From: Pseudomonas furukawaii
GTDB taxonomy: Bacteria; Pseudomonadota; Gammaproteobacteria; Pseudomonadales; Pseudomonadaceae
Assembly: GCF_002355475.1 (NCBI RefSeq)
Contig: NZ_AP014862.1
Coordinates: 1,612,001-1,676,000, forward strand
Direction of reading: 5' to 3'
Length of the DNA stretch: 64,000 nt
Below, one piece after another: positions 24,423 through 33,140 of this stretch. The position numbers and the translations under genes are program-made. Position 1 is the first letter of the stretch; each line of letters begins with the position of its first letter. The notes under the pieces were generated by a model. The model had not been told where the DNA came from, made no database searches, and saw only the letters and a list, made by a program, of their open reading frames with translations.

Positions 24423-26093
24423 ATGCGCCTTCTCCCCGATACCTTCAGGAACCGCCTTGCCCTGCTCATCGGCAGCCTCAGCCTCGTCGTCAGCCTGCCC
24501 TACTACCTCTATATCGATCGGTTCTATGGCGCCCAGCTGGAGGCCGATCGCGGCAACGCCCTCACCGGGCTGGCCATGTCCGTGGCGACGCTGCTTGCGG
24601 AGAACCTGCGGGAGCGGCAACGGGAGATCGACCTGCTGGCGCGCACCCCCATCTACCTGGACGACGATGGCAGGGTGGACAACCGGAAGCTCACCGCCAT
24701 GCTGGATCGCCTCAAGCAGTCCTACGCCTACTACTCCTGGATCGGTTTCGCCGACATGCGCGGCATAGTCCGCGCCGCCAGTGGCGACCTGCTGGTGGGG
24801 CAGGACGTGTCCCAGCGGCCGTGGTTCCAGCAAGGGCGCCAGGGCTCCTTCGTCGGCGACCTGCACGAGGCGGTGCTGCTGGCGAAACTGCTGCCGGCGG
24901 AACCGGGCGGCGGTCCGTTACGTTTCATCGATTTCGCCGCCCCGGTGCAGGATGCCGATGGCCGGCAGATCGGCGTGATGGCCTCCCACGCCCACTGGAG
25001 CTGGGCGGACGCCATCCTCGGCCGGATCGAGCCGGTGCGCCGGGAGCATCAGGACGTCGAGCTGTTCATCCTCGACGCCCGCGACCGCATCATCTACCCG
25101 GAGAACGCCGGCGTGACGCTGGATAATGCCTTCCTGGCGCGCCTGTCGAGCCAGCGCTGGAGCGAGGATGGCCAGTACCTGGCCGCCCTGCGTCCGGTGC
25201 CGGAGCTGTTTCCCGATACCCCGCTGAACTGGACGGTGCTGGTGCGCCAGCCCCTCGCGGGCGTGCGCCAGGATGTGGACCAGTTGCAGCGCGCGCTGTT
25301 GCTGTTCGGCGCCGGCGCCGCCCTGGTCCTGCTGGTCCTCGCCTGGCTCGGTGCGCGGCGCACCAGCCGGCCCATCGAACAACTGGCGCGCCTGGCGGAT
25401 CGCATCCGCCGGGGGGACGAGAGCGCGAAGCTGGATGTCCATGCCAGCACCCGGGAGCTGGAGACACTGTTCCAGTCCATTTCCGGCATGGCCGAGACGC
25501 TCCTGGCGCGCAAGGGCGAACTGGAACGGGCCAATGAAAACCTGGAGTCCAAGGTGGCCGAGCGCACGCGGCAACTGGAGGACGCCAATGTCCAGCTGGA
25601 ATCGCTGGCGCGCAAGGACGCCCTCACCGGGGTGCTCAACCGCCTGGCCGCCAATGAGCGGCTGGAGGAGGAGTTCCGCCGCCTGCAACGCACCGGCTCG
25701 GTCTATTCCGTGCTGCTGCTGGACATCGACTACTTCAAGCGCATCAACGACACCCATGGGCATGACGTGGGCGACCAGGCGCTGCAGTTCACCGCCCTGC
25801 TGATTCGCGCCAGCATCCGTGCCACGGACTTCCTCTACCGCGTCGGTGGCGAGGAGTTCCTCGTGCTCCTGCCCGCCACGGGCCAGGAGGATGCCCTGGG
25901 CGTGGCGGAGAAGATCCGTGCCACGGTGGAGTCCACGCCGGCGCCGGTGGTGAACCGCATCACCCTGAGCGTCGGCACCGCCCAGGCGAGGCCGTCCGAC
26001 CGTAACGCCGAGAGCGTGGTGAAGCGCGCCGACCAGGGCCTCTACGCGGCCAAGGGAGCCGGGCGCAACTGCATCATGGCCTGCATGGACTGA
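24423..26093 (+). CDS. Membrane diguanylate cyclase with dCache-like sensor
   Basis: 556 residues from ATG 24423. TM1 is about 9-28, a periplasmic double-Cache-like sensor about 35-285 (GNALTGLAMSVATLLAENL, GQDVSQRPWFQQGRQG), TM2 about 288-312, then HAMP, a coiled coil (ELERANENLESKVAERTRQ) and GGDEF 395-556. The active site is GGEEF in YRVGGEEFLVLLP, with the RxxD inhibitory site (RATD) five residues before it. Both sites are intact, so c-di-GMP synthesis with product inhibition is expected. dCache sensors often bind amino acids or other small ligands; the ligand here is unknown. Confidence 0.93.
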   Translation: MRLLPDTFRNRLALLIGSLSLVVSLPYYLYIDRFYGAQLEADRGNALTGLAMSVATLLAENLRERQREIDLLARTPIYLDDDGRVDNRKLTAMLDRLKQSYAYYSWIGFADMRGIVRAASGDLLVGQDVSQRPWFQQGRQGSFVGDLHEAVLLAKLLPAEPGGGPLRFIDFAAPVQDADGRQIGVMASHAHWSWADAILGRIEPVRREHQDVELFILDARDRIIYPENAGVTLDNAFLARLSSQRWSEDGQYLAALRPVPELFPDTPLNWTVLVRQPLAGVRQDVDQLQRALLLFGAGAALVLLVLAWLGARRTSRPIEQLARLADRIRRGDESAKLDVHASTRELETLFQSISGMAETLLARKGELERANENLESKVAERTRQLEDANVQLESLARKDALTGVLNRLAANERLEEEFRRLQRTGSVYSVLLLDIDYFKRINDTHGHDVGDQALQFTALLIRASIRATDFLYRVGGEEFLVLLPATGQEDALGVAEKIRATVESTPAPVVNRITLSVGTAQARPSDRNAESVVKRADQGLYAAKGAGRNCIMACMD

Positions 26094-26165
26094 CGGCCAG
26101 GGTGGGGCGCCGGAGGCGGTGCTATAACTGAACACCTCGGGTGACCCCATCTGGAGGGCGCCGCC

Positions 26166-26516
26166 ATGGCCCACCGAGGACCTCTCCTGCTGTTGCTGGT
26201 CGTGCCCGCCGCCTGCGCCTGGGGCGCGGACGGGGGCTACGACGGCCCGCTCGATGCGCCCGGCCAGGCTCCGCGGCCCTATGTGTCGCCACCGCCCCGC
26301 GCCTTTCCCGACCCGCCGCCGGAAACCTTCGTCGTAGTGCCGGACGACCACCGCTTCCGCGATGCCCAGCCACCTCGGGTCAGCACCGAAGAACCCCAGG
26401 TGCTGATCCGCACCTTCGATCCGGAACTGGGTGTCTATCGCGACGCCGAGGTGCGGGACCGGGAGGGCAACCGCGACGGAGCGATCGACTGCGAGGTGGA
26501 GGACTGTGCGCAGTGA
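26166..26516 (+). CDS. Small exported proline-rich hypothetical protein
   Basis: 116 residues. A short signal peptide (LLLLLVVPAACAWGA; a Cys at about 17 makes lipoprotein processing possible but the lipobox is poor). The mature part is Pro- and Asp/Glu-rich with VLIRTFDPELGVYRDAEV and ends in DCEVEDCAQ, whose two Cys could pair. No family recognised. The gene is followed immediately by the REP array. Confidence 0.55.
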   Translation: MAHRGPLLLLLVVPAACAWGADGGYDGPLDAPGQAPRPYVSPPPRAFPDPPPETFVVVPDDHRFRDAQPPRVSTEEPQVLIRTFDPELGVYRDAEVRDREGNRDGAIDCEVEDCAQ

Positions 26517-26530
26517 TGGGGCTCGGGGCA

Positions 26531-27036
26531 CCCGGTGCCGATGCGCTTTAGGCGCGAGCTTGCTCGCGAACGGCTCCGCAGCCTTCGCCGGCAAGCCGGC
26601 TCCTACAAGACCACGTGCGGTGCCGATGCGCGGTAGGAGCGAGCTTGCTCGCGAACGGCTCCGCGCGCTTCGCCGGCAAGCCGGCTCCTACAAGACCACG
26701 TGCGGTGCCGATGCGCGGTAGGAGCGAGCTTGCTCGCGAACGAGTCCGCGCGCTTCGCCGGCAAGCCGGCTCCTACAAGATCACGTGCGGTGCCGATGCG
26801 CGGTAGGAGCGAGCTTGCTCGCGAACGGCTCCGCAGCCTTCGCCGGCAAGCCGGCTCCTACAAGATCACGCGCGGTGCCGATGCGCTTTAGGCGCGAGCT
26901 TGCTCGCGAACGGCTCCGCAGCCTTCGCCGGCAAGCCGGCTCCTACAAGATCACGCGCGGTGCCGATGCGCGGTAGGAGCGAGCTTGCTCGCGAACGGCT
27001 CCGCAGCCTTCGCCGGCGAGCCGGCTCCTACAGGAG
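26531..27036. repeat. Six-unit tandem array of an 85-bp REP pair (BIME)
   Basis: GTGCCGATGCG begins units at 26535, 26620, 26705, 26790, 26875 and 26960, exactly 85 bp apart. Each unit holds two inverted REPs, GCGAGCTTGCTCGCGAAC and TTCGCCGGCAAGCCGGCTCC, able to form stems. Four units read CGGTAGGAGCGAGCTTG at the junction; units 1 and 5 read CTTTAGGCGCGAGCTTG. The array ends over the 3' end of the convergent GlxA-type gene (stop 27028). No coding content. Confidence 0.93.
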
Positions 27037-28038
27037 GGCCGCGCCGTCGGCAACCTCGCGGCTCCTTTCCCCGGCACCGCGCGGCCCGAAGCGCTTGCGG
27101 TAGTCCATGGGCGAAAGTCCGACCATCCTGGTGAACACCTTGCGGAACGCCGCCGGGTCCTGGTAGCCGACGTCCCAGGCGATCTGGTCCACGGTGCGAT
27201 TGGTCAGCTCCAGCAGCTCCCGAGCCTTGGCCGCGCGCAATTGCTGGCAGTACTCGGTGGGGCGCAGGCCGGTGGCCTGCTGGAAGCGCCGCAGGAAGGT
27301 GCGTTCGCCCAGCCCCGCCTCGGCGGCCATGGCGGCGAGGCTGACGTGGCGGGCGTCCCGTTGCAGCCAGCGCTGGACCTTCAGCACCGCCTCGTCGCCG
27401 TGGGTCAGCACGGGCGTGAAGCGGCGGAAGTACTGCTGGGAGTGGCGGGTCAGGTCCAGCACCAGGAAGCGTGCGGTGTCCGCTGCGATGGTGGGCCCCA
27501 GCAGCCGGTCCACCAGGGCCAGCCCCAGGTCCGTCCAGGCCATCACGCCGCCGGCGGTGATGATGTCGCCGTCGTCCACCACCAGCTTGTCGGCGTCCAC
27601 GGTCAGCTCCGGAAAACGCTCGCCCAGGTCCCGGGCCAGGCTCCAGTGGGTGGTGAGCACACGCCCGGCCAGCAGGCCGGTGCGGGCCAGCAGGTAGGCC
27701 CCGGCGCAGACCGAGCTGAGGGTTGCGCCTGCCGCATGGCGCTGGCCGAGCCAGGCGGTGAAGGGCGCCAGTGCCTCGTCCGCCGGCAAGGGGCCGAGGC
27801 AGGGCGGCAGGATCGCCACGCTGGGTTGGCCCGTGGCCCCGGGATGGCTGTCCAGCTGGCAGCTGATGCCGCCGGCCGCGTCGGCGCCGAAGTGGCGCGT
27901 GCGCAGCACCGGCAACGCCGCGCCCGGGTGCTCGGCCGCCATGCGGTTGGCCACCGAGAACAGGTCCGAAAGGCCATGGGCGGCCGCCAGCTGGGCGCCG
28001 GGGTAGAGGAGGATGTCGATCTCCAGCAGGGGCGTCAT
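27028..28038 (-). CDS. GlxA-family AraC-type transcriptional regulator
   Basis: 336 residues from ATG 28038; longer upstream reading into the divergent gene is rejected. The N-terminal DJ-1/PfpI-like domain (about 5-185) has IDILLYPGAQLAAAHGLSDL and the nucleophile-elbow SSVCAGAYLLARTGLL. The C-terminal AraC domain (about 220-320) has two HTHs: VSLAAMAAEAGLGERTFLRR and VDQIAWDVGYQDPAAFRKVF. Family members control amine, carnitine or arginine catabolism. It is divergent from an isochorismatase-type hydrolase gene 105 bp away, its likely target. Confidence 0.92.
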   Translation of the reverse strand: MTPLLEIDILLYPGAQLAAAHGLSDLFSVANRMAAEHPGAALPVLRTRHFGADAAGGISCQLDSHPGATGQPSVAILPPCLGPLPADEALAPFTAWLGQRHAAGATLSSVCAGAYLLARTGLLAGRVLTTHWSLARDLGERFPELTVDADKLVVDDGDIITAGGVMAWTDLGLALVDRLLGPTIAADTARFLVLDLTRHSQQYFRRFTPVLTHGDEAVLKVQRWLQRDARHVSLAAMAAEAGLGERTFLRRFQQATGLRPTEYCQQLRAAKARELLELTNRTVDQIAWDVGYQDPAAFRKVFTRMVGLSPMDYRKRFGPRGAGERSREVADGAALL

Positions 28039-28143
28039 TGTCAGTTCTTCCTGCGAATTTGTCGGTCGCGCCGATCCTCGACCGGCGCCGGAAGGTTCAT
28101 CTTGGGCCCCACGAACCCAACCAACAACCCGAGGAGAATCCCC

Positions 28144-28701
28144 ATGAGCAAACAGGCCCTGGTCGTCGTCGATATCCAGAACGATTACTTCCCCGGCGGT
28201 CTCTGGACCCTGACCGGTGCGGACGCGGCCGCCGACAACGCCGCGCGACTGATCGCCGACGCCCGCCGGCGCGGCGAACTGGTGGTGCATATCCGCCATG
28301 AATTCCCCACCCAGGACGCACCCTTCTTCCGTCCGGGTTCCGAGGGCGCGCAGCTCCATCCCAAGGTGGCCAACCTGGCCGAAGAACCCGTGGTGCTGAA
28401 GCACTACATCAACTCCTTCCGCGAAACCGAGCTGAAGGCGGTGCTGGATCGCCACGGCATCGAGCGGCTGACCGTCGTCGGCAACATGAGCCACATGTGC
28501 GTGGACGGCATCACCCGCGCGGCGGTGGACTTCGGCTACCCGGTCACCGTGATCCACGATGCCTGCGCCACCCTCGACCTGGAGTTCAACGGCACCCGCG
28601 TCCCGGCGGCCCAGGTCCACGCGGCGTTCATGGCCGCCCTGGCCTTCGGCTACGCCCAGGTGGTCTCCACCGAGCAGTTCCTGGCGGGCCAGGCGGCCTG
28701 A
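28144..28701 (+). CDS. Isochorismatase-family cysteine hydrolase
   Basis: 185 residues from ATG 28144 with GAGGAG 8 bp upstream. The catalytic triad is visible: Asp in VVDIQNDYFPGG, Lys in VVLKHYINSF and Cys in VGNMSHMCVDGITRAA, with the cis-peptide before the Cys loop. Family members hydrolyse nicotinamide, N-carbamoyl compounds or isochorismate; the substrate cannot be assigned. Divergent pairing with a GlxA-type regulator suggests inducible catabolism of an amide or ring compound. Confidence 0.92.
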   Translation: MSKQALVVVDIQNDYFPGGLWTLTGADAAADNAARLIADARRRGELVVHIRHEFPTQDAPFFRPGSEGAQLHPKVANLAEEPVVLKHYINSFRETELKAVLDRHGIERLTVVGNMSHMCVDGITRAAVDFGYPVTVIHDACATLDLEFNGTRVPAAQVHAAFMAALAFGYAQVVSTEQFLAGQAA

Positions 28702-28830
28702 GGCGCGCTGTTCCTTGAACCGGGCCTGGCCCCTGTTATAGGTTGTCGCCCCCGCAACCGCCCAGGGGCCAGACGTTCAGACGCCTGGCCTATGCTTGAA
28801 CCAAGCCGATCGCCTGACCCCGGAGTCCCC

Positions 28831-29610
28831 ATGAACGACCACACCCTTCCGCCCGAGTACCTGGCGTTTGCCGAAGAACTGGCCGACGCCGCGGCGCGGG
28901 TGACCCTGACCTATTTCCGCCTGCCCCTGGAGGTGGAGAACAAGGAAGCGGAGCGCTTCGATCCCGTGACCCTCGCCGACAAGGGCGCCGAGCGGGCCAT
29001 GCGCGACCTGATCGCCCAGCGTTATCCCGGGCACGGCGTGCTCGGCGAGGAAGAAGAGAACCTCAAGGGCGAGGAGCCCTGGACCTGGGTGCTGGATCCG
29101 GTGGACGGCACCCGCTCCTTCATCAGCGGCATTCCCCTCTGGGGCACCCTGATCGCCCTCAACGACGGCACCCGCCCGGCGCTGGGCGTGATGGACCAGC
29201 CCTTCACCCGCGAGCGCTTCATCGGCGATGGCGCCAGCGCCTCGCTCAACGGCCGTCCGATCAGGACCCGCGCCTGCCGCGACCTGGCCGACGCCACCCT
29301 GATGGTCACCAGCCCGGAGCATTTCCTCCAGCCGCCCTACAGCGACGCCTTCCAGCGCCTCTCCAGCCAGGCCCGCCTGGTGCGCTACAGCGGCGATTGC
29401 TACGCCTACTGCATGCTGGCCCTGGGGCTGGTGGACGTGGTGCTCGATCCGGGCCTCAAGCCCTATGACATCCAGGCCCTGATGCCCATCATCCAGGGCG
29501 CCGGCGGCGTCGTGACCCGCTGGGACGGCGGCGACGCGCAGGACGGTGGCGACGTCATCGCCTGTGGCGATCCGCGCCTGCATGCGCAACTGCTGGAGCT
29601 GCTGCGCTAG
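28831..29610 (+). CDS. hisN: Inositol-monophosphatase-like histidinol-phosphatase
   Basis: 259 residues from ATG 28831. Li-sensitive phosphatase motifs: GEEEENLKGEEPWTW with metal ligands, WVLDPVDGTRSFISG (DPxDGT) and the C-terminal LKPYDIQALMPIIQGAGG (WDxAA-type, here YDIQA). The combination HGVLGEEE...DPVDGTRSF matches the HisN type (histidinol-phosphatase of the IMPase fold) rather than SuhB. It would cleave histidinol phosphate in histidine synthesis. Single gene with its own terminator. Confidence 0.85.
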   Translation: MNDHTLPPEYLAFAEELADAAARVTLTYFRLPLEVENKEAERFDPVTLADKGAERAMRDLIAQRYPGHGVLGEEEENLKGEEPWTWVLDPVDGTRSFISGIPLWGTLIALNDGTRPALGVMDQPFTRERFIGDGASASLNGRPIRTRACRDLADATLMVTSPEHFLQPPYSDAFQRLSSQARLVRYSGDCYAYCMLALGLVDVVLDPGLKPYDIQALMPIIQGAGGVVTRWDGGDAQDGGDVIACGDPRLHAQLLELLR

Positions 29611-29620
29611 CGACTTGAAC

Positions 29621-29652
29621 GAAGAAGCCCCGCCGATTGGCGGGGCTTCTTC
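29621..29652 (+). terminator. Intrinsic terminator after hisN
   Basis: 14-bp perfect stem GAAGAAGCCCCGCC/GGCGGGGCTTCTTC with loop GATT, 11 bp after the stop. The TTCTTC arm supplies the U-rich end. Confidence 0.88.
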
Positions 29653-29728
29653 GTATTGGGCCGGCAGCCCGCGTTGGGCGATCAGCTCGTCCCGTGGCGG
29701 CAGGTGCCGGGTGCAGGGTGTGGACGGG

Positions 29729-30208
29729 TCAGAGCCCCAGCTCCGAAAGCCCCGGATGGTCATCGGGACGACGGCCCAGGGGCCAGCGGAACTTGCGCTC
29801 CGATTCCTGGATGGGCATGTCGTTGATGCAGGCGTAGCGGTTGGCCATCAGGCCGTTCTCGTCGAACTCCCAGTTCTCGTTGCCATAGGAGCGGAACCAG
29901 TTGCCCGAATCGTCGCGCCACTCATAGGCGTAGCGCACGGCGATGCGGTTGTCGGTAAAGGCCCAAAGCTCCTTGATCAGGCGGTAGTCCAGTTCCCTGG
30001 CCCATTTCCGGGTGAGGAAGGCCTTCGCCTCGGCGCGGCTCGTGGCGAACTCGGCACGGTTGCGCCAGCGGGTGTCCAGGGTGTAGGCCAGCGAGACCTT
30101 TTCCGGGTCGCGGCTGTTCCAGCCATCCTCGGCCAGGCGAACCTTCAGGAGGGCTGTTTCACGGGTGAACGGGGGAAGTGGCGGGCGAACGGCTTCTTCA
30201 GAGGACAT
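29729..30208 (-). CDS. NTF2-like protein, DUF1348 family
   Basis: 159 residues from ATG 30208 ([14 protein letters not shown]), preferred over ATG 30214 because GGAGAC is 8 bp upstream. The SnoaL/NTF2-like cone fold is suggested by [52 protein letters not shown] and a C-terminal [14 protein letters not shown], all typical of DUF1348. No assigned enzyme activity. It lies 60 bp downstream of a divergent-looking TetR gene on the same strand and may belong to its regulon. Confidence 0.88.
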   Translation of the reverse strand: MSSEEAVRPPLPPFTRETALLKVRLAEDGWNSRDPEKVSLAYTLDTRWRNRAEFATSRAEAKAFLTRKWARELDYRLIKELWAFTDNRIAVRYAYEWRDDSGNWFRSYGNENWEFDENGLMANRYACINDMPIQESERKFRWPLGRRPDDHPGLSELGL

Positions 30209-30267
30209 GGGCATGTCTCCAGTACAGGGTTGGACAAGGAAGTGAAGGTGCCCGCCGGGGGTGGTCG

Positions 30268-30831
30268 TTACCGGCGGATGAGCGCCCGCGCCATGGCTTG
30301 CGCATCGTCCGCGTAGCTTGGATCACCGAGGAGGTGGGCGGCGTTGATGGCGCCCTCTATCAGGATCAACAGCTGCCTGGCCAGGGCATCCGGATAGTCA
30401 GCGCCAAAATCGAGGCAAATCTCCCGCACGAAGCCGAGCAGCTTCTCCTTGTGCTCCCTGGCCACCTGGCGGACCGGATCGTCGGGGTCGCCCGTCTCAC
30501 CGGCGGTGTTGACGAACGCGCAGCCGCGAAAGCCGTCGGAGCCGAACCACTGCCGGAGCACCGTGAACAGGGCGAGCAGTTGCGCCTCGGGTGATTCCGC
30601 CCGGCGAACTTCCGTCCTGAACCAGTCCATCCAGCGTTCGTCGCGCCGCCGCAGCACCGCTTCGACCAGGTCGTCCTTGGTGCCGAAGTGCGTGTAGATA
30701 CTCTTTCTCGCCACGCCCGAGGTCTTCACCAGGAGGTCCATGCCCGTGGCGCTGATCCCCGTGCGGTAGATCAGGTCTTCGGCGGTATCGAGAAGTCGTT
30801 CGCGGACTTCGGAGGTTGATTTGCTGTTCAT
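30268..30831 (-). CDS. TetR-family transcriptional regulator
   Basis: 187 residues from ATG 30831. The N-terminal HTH (10-56) reads [36 protein letters not shown]. The C-terminal ligand domain includes [17 protein letters not shown] and [17 protein letters not shown], a subtype often next to flavin reductase or NTF2-like genes. It lies between the DUF1348 gene and an FMN reductase gene, all on the minus strand, and probably represses one or both. AACGATCGTT (30846-30855) in the upstream gap is a palindrome and a possible operator. Confidence 0.9.
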   Translation of the reverse strand: MNSKSTSEVRERLLDTAEDLIYRTGISATGMDLLVKTSGVARKSIYTHFGTKDDLVEAVLRRRDERWMDWFRTEVRRAESPEAQLLALFTVLRQWFGSDGFRGCAFVNTAGETGDPDDPVRQVAREHKEKLLGFVREICLDFGADYPDALARQLLILIEGAINAAHLLGDPSYADDAQAMARALIRR

Positions 30832-30845
30832 GGAAGTGATGGTAG

Positions 30846-30855
30846 AACGATCGTT
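30846..30855. promoter_or_regulatory. Palindrome upstream of the TetR gene, possible autoregulatory operator
   Basis: GAACGATCGTTC (30845-30856) is a perfect 12-bp palindrome 14 bp upstream of the TetR start codon. TetR-family proteins commonly bind such dyads over their own promoter. Confidence 0.45.
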
Positions 30856-30983
30856 CTCTGCGTGCAATGCCTTGCGCGGAAAAGTTACGAACGGTCGCCT
30901 CATCCTCGTGTCGCCCGCCTTCCAGCGGGAGCGTGGCGCGGAGGGTCGGAGCGAGCCCGAATGGATGAGTCGACCGCCCTGTT

Positions 30984-31529
30984 TCAGCCTTTCAGCGTGC
31001 GGGTCCAGGCGGCCAGCGCCTGCATCTGCTCGGTGATCAGCCCGTGCAACCGCTCGTCCACCAGGTCGCCGTGCTCGTTGAAGCTGCCGGAAAAGGCGTT
31101 GGCGAAGACCTCCGGCTTGTTCAGCGGATGGAGGTCGAGGAAGACGCAGGACTGGCGCAGGTGGTACTGCGCACGGGAGGTGCCCATGCCGCCACCGGAG
31201 CCGAGGATGGCCACCGCCTTGCCGGCCAGCAGACCGTTGTTCGGCTCCCGCGAGGCCCAGTCGAGGATGTTCTTCAGGGCCGGCGCCATGGAGTAGTTGT
31301 ACTCCGGGCAGGCCAGCACCAGGGCATCGGCCTGGCCGATCTGCGCCAGGACCCGCAGTACCGGGGCGGGCTTCTCGGTGATGTCGGCGTTGTAGAAGGG
31401 GATATCCGACAGCTCGGCCACGTCCAGTTCCACCCCGTCGGGCAGGTGAGCGGCGACTGCGCGCAGCAGCCCCCTGTTGGTGGACTTCTGGCGCAGGCTG
31501 CCGGCGATGCCAAGGAAACGCAGGGACAT
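30984..31529 (-). CDS. NADPH-dependent FMN reductase family protein
   Basis: 181 residues from ATG 31529 (MSLRFLGIAGSLRQKSTNRG). The flavodoxin-like fold shows the FMN phosphate loop GSLRQKSTNRGLL, the PEYNYSMAPALKNILDW motif typical of the YieF/ChrR/ArsH group and the AILGSGGGMGTSRAQ loop. It reduces quinones, chromate or flavins with NAD(P)H. It could counter oxidative or quinone stress under the TetR regulator encoded 150 bp downstream. Confidence 0.92.
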   Translation of the reverse strand: MSLRFLGIAGSLRQKSTNRGLLRAVAAHLPDGVELDVAELSDIPFYNADITEKPAPVLRVLAQIGQADALVLACPEYNYSMAPALKNILDWASREPNNGLLAGKAVAILGSGGGMGTSRAQYHLRQSCVFLDLHPLNKPEVFANAFSGSFNEHGDLVDERLHGLITEQMQALAAWTRTLKG

Positions 31530-31699
31530 GGGGAGGACTCCTTCCTGAGGGTGGTTTTCGACAGTGGAGAAGGGGCTCGGGCCACGGGCGGGCCCGCTGC
31601 AGGAAAGCGTAGGCAAGTTTCCTGACCTTTCCGCGGCAATCGTCGCACCGCCGTCGTTCGGTCAGCGCGGCCTTGGAGGAAGGGGCGCGATAGCGAGGC

Positions 31700-32002
31700 T
31701 CAGTCCGGGCCGATGTCCGTGAGGCTGGCCTGGGGCAGCGCCTGCTGCTCGCGGATGCAGAACAGCACCATATGGAAATCGCTGCGCCATTCCGCTTCGC
31801 AGCGACGTCGCACCGGGCCGCTGTAGAGGGCGATGGCCTCGGCTGAACGGCGCTGGTCCTCCTGGCAGTAGCTGCGCATGGCTTCGCCGTTCCATTTGGC
31901 GTCGCAGAAGGATCGGATGACGGAATCATCCGCCAGGGCGCTGGTGGCGAAACCGCTGGCGATCAGGGTGGCAGTGGTGACAAGTCGTTTTCTGTAAGGC
32001 AT
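31700..32002 (-). CDS. Small periplasmic hypothetical protein
   Basis: 100 residues with a signal peptide (ATLIASGFATSALA-DD, cleavage about 24). The mature protein has four Cys in FCDAKW, SYCQEDQ, RRCEAEW and LFCIREQ, an even number suited to two disulphides. No family recognised. Monocistronic. Confidence 0.6.
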   Translation of the reverse strand: MPYRKRLVTTATLIASGFATSALADDSVIRSFCDAKWNGEAMRSYCQEDQRRSAEAIALYSGPVRRRCEAEWRSDFHMVLFCIREQQALPQASLTDIGPD

Positions 32003-32337
32003 GGCCAGACTCGCTTTCCCATTCGTGTGGTGGCCGTCCTGGCCCGCGAACTACCGGATGCTGCATTGGAGGAAGCCCATCTGCGCCGCTGCGGATCCAC
32101 CCCGCACTGCCAGCATGCACAGTGGGGGAGCAGTCTAGTCCAGGGTGGGGCGGAGCGACCGGAGCTTGGTGTCGCGGTCGACGGGTGGTGCTCCTGGTGA
32201 GGGCGGGGATTGGAAGTCCAGTGTCGGCACTCGGATCCTTGCGCCTGCGGGCCCTGTCGTTGTTGCCGAAATAGCGGTGCATCAGGAGCGAGGTGTTCTA
32301 GATAAGAGGCGAGTTTGCCCTGCTAACCCTGTTCCGC
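32003..32337. other. Intergenic stretch without a recognised gene
   Basis: 335 bp between the small periplasmic protein and the phage-like repressor gene. No ORF with coding character and no clear terminator. The left edge of the Pf-like remnant should lie here, but no copy of the 18-bp tRNA-Gly end was found in it. Confidence 0.5.
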
Positions 32338-32577
32338 TCAGTTGGCCGAATCGTGCAATGGACTCGTTTGCCCAATTTCTGGCATCACTTCTCCGGTGCT
32401 TAGCCACCAGCGGTATTGGGGGTAGAGCTTTCCGAGGATCTCGACTTCCTCTGCACCAACTCGAGCCTTTCCACGCTTGATGCTTACCCAGCGCGGGTAG
32501 TTCGTATCGCCAGCCTTTGCGAGATCCGTCAGGCTGGCCATTCCGATCAATAGCAATGCTCTATCGGTTATCGACAT
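32338..32577 (-). CDS. Pf-phage-like repressor (small HTH protein)
   Basis: 79 residues. MSITDRALLLIGMASLTDL, WVSIKRGKARVGAEEVEIL and LYPQYRWWLSTGEVMPEIGQTSP follow the layout of the small C-repressor of Pseudomonas filamentous phages (Pf4r type): an atypical HTH and a tail with the QTSP ending. It is divergent from three small genes, with palindromic operators between them, as in the Pf immunity region. It would repress the early operon and excision of the prophage. Assignment rests on remembered family features, not a search. Confidence 0.6.
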   Translation of the reverse strand: MSITDRALLLIGMASLTDLAKAGDTNYPRWVSIKRGKARVGAEEVEILGKLYPQYRWWLSTGEVMPEIGQTSPLHDSAN

Positions 32578-32599
32578 ATCAATCCAATAAAACGATCGA

Positions 32600-32664
32600 C
32601 TTTAGACTATGTCTAAAGTATCTGTGCATGTTATGTTTTGAACATAGTCAAAAGACATAGTCTT
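32600..32664. promoter_or_regulatory. Cluster of three palindromic operators between repressor and early genes
   Basis: CTTTAGAC-TAT-GTCTAAAG (32600-32618), TTTTGA-ACATAG-TCAAAA (32636-32653) and AAGAC-ATA-GTCTT (32652-32664). All three share an ACATAG/CTATGT centre, in one AT-rich intergenic region between the divergent repressor (start 32577) and early genes (start 32707). This is a typical lysogeny switch layout. Confidence 0.7.
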
Positions 32665-32706
32665 AAGATAATGACTCATCAGGGCCAACATAGTGCAGGA
32701 AACGCC

Positions 32707-32931
32707 ATGGATGTGGAAGGAACCAGCCTGACGCTTAAGGACCTGCTCAGCCCACCGCCACTGATGCCATGGCGCGAGTTCGCCGACTGGATACGGATGG
32801 GCGAGGAACACAACATCGTCTGGGGATGGATTCGCAACGGCTCCATCCCCTCCCACCAGGTCGGCAAGCACCTGATGGTCAACGTCGCGTTGCTGACCTG
32901 CGAACTGCTGGAAAAGGAGTGGACCCCATGA
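32707..32931 (+). CDS. Pf-like phage early protein (possible excisionase/DNA-binding)
   Basis: 74 residues from ATG 32707 (AGGAA 7 bp upstream); ATG 32671 is an upstream alternative. MPWREFADWIRMGEEHNIVWGWIRNGSIPSHQVGKHLMVN has the W-N-S-P layout of MerR/Xis-like winged helix proteins such as Cox/XisF. It overlaps the next gene by 4 bp (ATGA). In Pf phages an excisionase lies next to the repressor; this could be that gene. Confidence 0.5.
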   Translation: MDVEGTSLTLKDLLSPPPLMPWREFADWIRMGEEHNIVWGWIRNGSIPSHQVGKHLMVNVALLTCELLEKEWTP

Positions 32932-33140
32932 GCAAGGACGAAAGCCTGGATCTGTGCAGCGTGAAGACCTTCGCCGAAATGACCGGCGTATCCATCGAAG
33001 AGGCCATTGCCTGGGTGGACGACGGCACCATTCCGAGCCTGAGGCTAGCTGGCTTCCGCATGGTCAACCTCGCCCGTCTGCGGGAAGACCTGCTCAAGGG
33101 TAAAACCGAGTTCTCGGCGGGGGATTACCGACATGTCTAG
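32928..33140 (+). CDS. Pf-like phage early protein, helix-turn-helix
   Basis: 70 residues from ATG 32928. KTFAEMTGVSIEEAIAWVDDGTIPSLRLAGFRMVNLARLREDL resembles the preceding protein and other small excisionase-type HTH proteins, so the two may be duplicates. It overlaps both neighbours (4 and 8 bp), one compact phage-style operon. Confidence 0.5.
   Translation: MSKDESLDLCSVKTFAEMTGVSIEEAIAWVDDGTIPSLRLAGFRMVNLARLREDLLKGKTEFSAGDYRHV

Noticed and set aside
26531-27036. Regular 85-bp repeats as a CRISPR array
   Set aside because: There are no unique spacers; the whole 85-bp unit is repeated and consists of two inverted REPs. No cas gene nearby.
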